Source: Welwitschia mirabilis
Taxonomy: Eukaryota; Gnetophyta; Gnetopsida; Welwitschiales
Direction: 5' to 3'
Assembly: GCA_051453625.1 (NCBI GenBank)
Contig: JBOZIK010000001.1
Span: 192,796,688 to 192,825,515, forward strand
Length of the DNA: 28,828 bases
Shown: positions 28,636-28,828 of the stretch, piece after piece
How positions within the stretch are numbered: the first letter of the stretch is position 1
How the letters are laid out: each line of letters starts with the position of its first letter
Notes under the pieces: generated by a model
Seen by the model: only the letters and a program-made list of their open reading frames with translations
What the model was told of the DNA's origin: nothing
Databases searched by the model: none
Program-made: the position numbers and the translations under genes

Positions 28636-28760
28636 TGTCCCCACTATTTTAGTATAGATGTTTCCATTATTCGGCACAGACATCCCCATACCTGAAGAAA
28701 AAAAACTTCCACACAGAATAACCTATTTTTAGTGCAAAAGTTCCTATTATTTTACTGTGG
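28636..28760 (+). repeat. Array D of the GACRTCC motif, second block
   Basis: Motifs: CAGATGTCCCC (28632), TAGATGTTTCC (28655), CAGACATCCCC (28677) and TGGATTTCCCC (28747). Confidence 0.6.
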
Positions 28761-28785
28761 ATTTCCCCACCCTTGAAAGTTCAGA

Positions 28786-28828
28786 TTGATAAGATCGAGA
28801 ACCCTAGAAGGGAGAGGTGAATAGGTTC
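28786..28828 (-). repeat. LTR-end-like sequence in reverse orientation
   Basis: On the minus strand GAACCTATTCACCTCTCCCT and a following CTAGGGTTC resemble the CCTATTCAMCCCCYCTCTAGG block just inside the ends of the LTRs at 181-226 and 4915-4964. It may be the edge of another, minus-oriented copy cut by the window end. Confidence 0.35.

Larger units (their letters stand above)
27910..28828 (+). repeat. LTR-like sequence with array D (partial, runs to window end)
   Basis: A purine stretch AAGAAGAGGAATA precedes TGTAGGAAATATGAATTTCAATGAT, which resembles a polypurine tract and copia LTR start. Array D lies inside (28105-28320 and 28640-28760). A 91-bp duplication flanks a 10-N gap. The LTR end is not reached in plus orientation; the last bases instead look like an LTR end read backwards. 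Confidence 0.45.

Overview
The window looks like plant nuclear DNA, and almost all of it is decayed transposable elements. Evidence for a plant: Ty1/copia elements primed by initiator tRNA-Met (TGGTATCAGAGC), an Athila-like Ty3/gypsy element with a tRNA-Asp-type primer site and an ITLRSG-like gag/protease linker, a plant-type LINE with a zf-RVT zinc finger, and an AT-rich, CpG-poor background. I found no intact cellular gene, no tRNA or rRNA gene and no CRISPR array. The species cannot be named from this sequence. Four runs of N (100, 100, 100 and 10) show it is a draft assembly.

Layout: (1) 1-2814, a plus-strand copia element (partial 5' LTR, primer site, broken gag, protease and integrase), ended by a gap. 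(2) 2915-3281, an LTR of a related but distinct and less decayed subfamily, followed by a short motif array (3290-3512). (3) 3565-4644, a copia gag/protease fragment that runs directly into a 5'-truncated LTR. (4) 4645-9700, the best-preserved copia element (LTR, primer site, gag, protease, integrase, RT, RNase H), full of stops and frameshifts. (5) 9815-9985, a second motif array, then 10088-10900, a degenerate ORF resembling the plant 'putative plant transposon protein' family. (6) About 10915-14070, minus strand, a gypsy-like element with gag, protease and RNase H but no room for a reverse transcriptase. (7) 15475-25072, minus strand, a copia-type element reduced to a 3' LTR start with array, polypurine tract, gag, primer site and LTR end. 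Its gag is split by (8) a complete but non-autonomous Athila-like gypsy element at 18225-24749, with long LTRs and a 5-bp target duplication AATGG; removing it closes the gag reading frame exactly. (9) 25660-27130, a plus-strand LINE fragment (RT and zf-RVT). (10) 27743-28828, LTR-start-like sequences with a further motif array, a diverged tandem duplication and an inverted LTR-end-like terminus.

The genes do not work together as a cellular pathway. They record successive insertions: copia, gypsy into copia gag, and LINE into or beside a copia LTR, followed by decay dominated by C-to-T and G-to-A changes. The structure least explained by gene content is the recurrence of short quasi-palindromic motif arrays (GACRTCC, GTCATCC...GGATGAC and CATGCCC-AGGCGTG types) in the LTRs and untranslated parts of unrelated elements.
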